From positions 1,270,951 through 1,334,950 of the forward strand of contig VXAA01000606.1 of NCBI GenBank assembly GCA_013399115.1: a stretch of 64,000 nucleotides of DNA, written 5' to 3'. Of this stretch, positions 60,844 to 64,000 are shown piece by piece (the stretch's first letter is position 1; each line of letters begins with the position of its first letter). Below the pieces are notes generated by a model that saw nothing but the letters and a program-made list of their open reading frames with translations, made no database searches and was not told the DNA's origin. Source of the stretch: Anseranas semipalmata (taxonomy: Eukaryota > Chordata > Aves > Anseriformes > Anseranatidae). The translations under genes were made by a program, and so were the position numbers.

Positions 60844-61584
60844 CTTGGAAGTAAGAAAAATATCCAGTACTACCCTTTAAAGAAAAAAAAGCAACAAAAA
60901 AACAGGTTTGTCTGAAAACAAATATACATACAGATTTTACCTACAGTTCTAATGTTCTTAACCAATTTAAACTTTTTTGAAAACACATAAGGTATCTTAC
61001 AATTAATAAAAATTGTACTTAGAATACAAAAAGGTACTATCATCTTTATTTGCCAAGCGTTAACATTCGGGTTTCCAAAAAGGAAAAAGAGGCCTCAAAA
61101 TACTCTTCTGTAAAAACACCTAGTCTAAAGTCTCGAGTTATCACCATCATATACAGATTTTACAATATGCCCAAGCATTAATGCTACAAACTGATTCAGT
61201 ACAAAAACCACAATTTTTAAAGCTGAACGCATGTTTTCACTGGTGAAATAGGGCAAAAGGAACATTCAGGTTTACACGAACATATTGTCAGTTCCTACCA
61301 AATTCAATGCATATATATACACAGTTATTTAAATAGCCTCAGAAAACCTAAAAATGATACAGAAGAAGCAAAATATATACGTCATTAATTTTTTTTTTAT
61401 AAGTCTACCCATACATGTAGAAAGAAGGCTTTGAAAAACTCTAGATCACTTATAAAATGTATTCCTTCCAATTTAAAAATAAGATTTTTTTTTCCCCCAT
61501 CTGCAGAGTAGCAAAAAAGCAAAACCCAAGATAAAAAAAACTTTACTAAATGAACATACTAACACAAGTTATAACCACTCTTAC

Positions 61585-61656
61585 CTAAGAAAATAAGGTA
61601 CGAACGATTCTTCTGGAAGCCACTCAGGAAATAAGGTATTGTTCATGGAGTTCTAC
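61585..61656 (-). ncRNA. CHASERR: CHASERR-like internal exon (72 nt)
   Basis: Bounded by an excellent acceptor (TTTGTTTTTTTCTTTTAG) and donor TTAG|GTAAGAGT. It contains the ATG of a small ORF that stays open into the next two exons. Confidence 0.68.
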
Positions 61657-63708
61657 CTAAAAGAAAAAAACAAAGTATGCGAATTTTCAGCATTTCATTT
61701 TAGAAAAGTAGAACAAGTAAGACATTAAGATGTTCAAAATTTATTGATCTTTAGATAATTATTAAGTTAGGAAAAAACTTACGATAGCAGTAACTATCTT
61801 TAGAACTCAACTCTAAAAATAAAAGTACGGGTGGCTGTACATACTTGACTAAGAAAAACACTGGAGATGAAGAGTAACTGACATGCAACATGCATGATCT
61901 ATATTTTTGCATGAAAAGCTGTAATCTGCTCTCCTGACTCCCATTACTTTGACTAAAAGACCAAATGCCTGGCCAATTTAATTTTTCCTTAAGAGTAATT
62001 TCTTTATGGCACAATGCCTCTCAGTCCTTGTACTTTTTTCACATTAAAATCTCTAGAAGCAGGCTATGCAAAATTAAATAAAATTACTTTGCTATTGCTG
62101 GATGTTTTAAAATGGCTTCTGCCATCAGCTTCTGTGAATTTTAAGTCACAAGTTACTTGATCTCCCCAAATAAGGTATCTTTTCTGCCCTTTCGAATAGT
62201 TTTAAAACCTTCAGCTCCTTTGACCTTTGATCAGATCCCAAGCTATGCTCCTCAACACAAGGAATACCATATTTCCATTACCTTTAGTCAACTTTTCTCG
62301 CTTTTTGTGAAAAAGCTTAACATTTAATTTTGCAGTGGCTACATTTACCACCACTATTTCATACTCGAGAATAAGTTCAAAATCATTCTGTTAATGCGTA
62401 ATTTTAATACCATTTTAATGTTACATTATAAGATATCTAAATTAAAATTCCAGCACCCTATATATACAAAAATGCAGAACCATTAAAATAAATATATTAA
62501 AATTTAAAAGCAATTTATTTTCAGAGACAACTGCAATTTTGATTTTAGCAGCTGAAAAACAAGTCAAAACTACTTAAAAAATGCCCCCTAACATATTAAA
62601 AAAGGAGGAAAAAATGCAGCAGACAGCCACCTAAAGCTAGAACTTTCTTTTCAGCAAAGTATGTATGTCAGAACCTGTTCTACACTACAGAACTGTTGCT
62701 GGGGTTATAAAACCACTATAATCCAAATCTAAAATAAAGATACCAAACAATTTGCATAAAGGTGACAGAACTCCAATGGCTGCTCAAACTTGTATTTCTA
62801 TGTCTAAAAAAGAGAACTTTCACTGCTGCAATGATGAATTCATATTTGCAGAGCAAGAACCGAAAATGTAATTTACCTCTAACTGCAATATTTAAAACCT
62901 GCACGGAGTTTTATAATCTTGTACAACTGTACAAGAGGTAAATACAATAAATATGGCTATACACAATCTTTAATTAAAATTAAAGTTCATTACTTAATAT
63001 TTACCTCCTACTTCACTGGAATGACTTTTTATACATTTGGAATTAAAATTTTACCCCTAAATTGGTAATTGTTGAATGCGAGCCAATGCAAAACAAAACA
63101 TTCCATTTAAACTTGCATTTTTAGAAAGTCTTCCAATAGGTGTTGTACAACTTCTAAATTATTAACCAGCAAAACAACAATAAAAATGCTATATAAACAG
63201 AAATAACTGCAAGCTGCCTGAAAAATGCATAAGCTGAATACTAAAAACAAAACTGTCACCTAATAAATGCTTTTTAAAAGCATTTACTGTCACACACAAA
63301 CCCATTCGTTTCCTTATCATGTAATTCGTATTTAAGAAACTACCTTTTCTTCTCGCACTGTAGTCTAAATCACAACTGTAGTATTTTGCCAACTTTAAAC
63401 TGTAGACTTGGCATGACTTTTGTTTTTTTTTTCTTATGCTTGTAAGTTTTTGTATTGCCATTGTAACTGCAAAATCATATTGTATGCAATTCTTGGAGTT
63501 TTCTTTAAACTTTAGCACCTGAACTACTCTTTTTCAAATGAAGCTAATTTCTATCTATTGTTTCAGTAAGTACTAAGCTGTCTCACCCGCAGCCTGTTTT
63601 TTCTTACTGGTTTAGAAAGAGTTAAAAGCCAACACCCCACAAAAAAAACACCAAGTTTTATTTTTAAGAGAAAAGGACATGGCGTCTTTGTTCTTACAAA
63701 CTACGAAA
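61657..63708 (-). other. CHASERR-like first intron
   Basis: 2.05 kb of AT-rich sequence. Donor-like words at 62877, 63005 and 63350 lack strong acceptors, so no exon is called. Confidence 0.45.
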
Positions 63709-63714
63709 ACATAC

Positions 63715-64000
63715 CCCCATTCGTGCAGCAACGGGCAACAAACGCTCTTTAAACAGATACGGGCTGCGGGGCTAAACATTTAACTGATGATGTAGCACAG
63801 CCTTCAGCCCCCCCACCCCCTTTCCACTGCTGCATTGGAGTTAGGAGCTGGTTTGCAGCTGCACTGGAGGGGAACAGGTCTGCAGCCCCCCCCGCCGCAT
63901 CGGGGCTCCCGTCCGCAGCTGCCCCCATCTTCGCGCCGCACCGGGGGCCGGGCTGAGCGGAGCCCCCTCGGTGCTGCATGCGCGGGGGGGAGGGGGAGCG
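63715..64000 (-). ncRNA. CHASERR: CHASERR-like promoter and first exon (CpG island, truncated by window edge)
   Basis: CpG-dense at about 63.86-64.0 kb, with a YY1-like GAAGATGGGGGC on the minus strand (near 63924). The best donor is GGG|GTATGT (63709-63714), and GCGG|GTGAGA near 63585-63590 is an alternative. The start site cannot be fixed and may lie beyond base 64000. A 76-codon minus-strand ORF (63749-63979) lies entirely in this GC-rich exon and has no recognised domain. Confidence 0.6.

Larger units (their letters stand above)
50720..64000 (-). ncRNA. CHASERR: CHASERR-like long non-coding RNA gene upstream of CHD2
   Basis: In mammals CHASERR (human LINC01578) is transcribed in the same direction as CHD2 from a CpG promoter well upstream. 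It ends shortly before CHD2 and represses CHD2 in cis. Here the same order, strand and spacing are seen: a CpG island at 63.75-64.0 kb, three small internal exons with strong splice sites, and a last exon with repeated ATGG motifs about 2.3 kb before the CHD2 start. No long ORF runs through the exons. The assignment rests on position, structure and motif content, not on alignment. The first exon may be cut by the window edge. Confidence 0.72.

Noticed and set aside
63749..63979. 76-codon minus-strand ORF in the right-edge CpG island
   Set aside because: Contained in one GC-rich exon, Gly/Ala-rich, with no recognised domain. More likely a by-product of the CHASERR-like promoter.

Overview
The window is vertebrate nuclear DNA and most likely comes from a bird. 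The main gene is recognisable exon by exon as CHD2, a chromodomain helicase. Its introns are short for a vertebrate CHD2, there are no mammalian-type SINEs, and several short GC/CpG-rich islands sit in AT-rich introns. The class is my inference, and the species cannot be read from the sequence. A 62-base run of N marks an assembly gap.

Layout, read from right to left because everything recognisable is on the minus strand. (1) About 64.0-50.7 kb: a multi-exon non-coding gene that starts in a CpG-rich promoter at the right edge. It matches CHASERR, the long non-coding RNA known in mammals to lie just upstream of CHD2 in the same orientation. I place four internal or terminal exons by splice signals (61585-61656, 60785-60843, 56687-56743, about 50720-51122) plus a first exon near 63.7-64.0 kb. 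The last exon carries repeated ATGG-type motifs. (2) About 50.7-48.45 kb: the gap between the two genes. (3) About 48.45-47.93 kb: the CHD2 promoter and non-coding exon 1, with several short upstream ORFs. (4) 47523 down to 447: 31 consecutive CHD2 coding exons, 4149 nt or 1383 codons, unbroken in frame across every junction. They cover the acidic N-terminus, both chromodomains, the complete Snf2 ATPase and the SANT-SLIDE region. The last roughly 445 residues expected from human CHD2 lie beyond the left edge.

CHD2 intron 2 (13.4 kb) holds two CpG-rich islands, at 43.9-44.5 kb (next to the N gap) and 35.4-36.0 kb. Both have YY1-like sites and could be alternative promoters or enhancers. Intron 3 holds further GC-rich segments and one unannotated exon-like sequence at 29896-30016. 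Depending on which of two 3' splice sites is used, this would either truncate CHD2 or add 37 codons.

How the parts work together: in mammals, transcription through or production of CHASERR represses the downstream CHD2 gene in cis, and CHD2 protein is a dosage-sensitive chromatin remodeller. The intact tandem arrangement here suggests the same feedback circuit operates in this lineage. The motif array, a small ORF across three CHASERR exons, the CHD2 upstream ORFs and the exon-like sequence in intron 3 are the items most worth checking.
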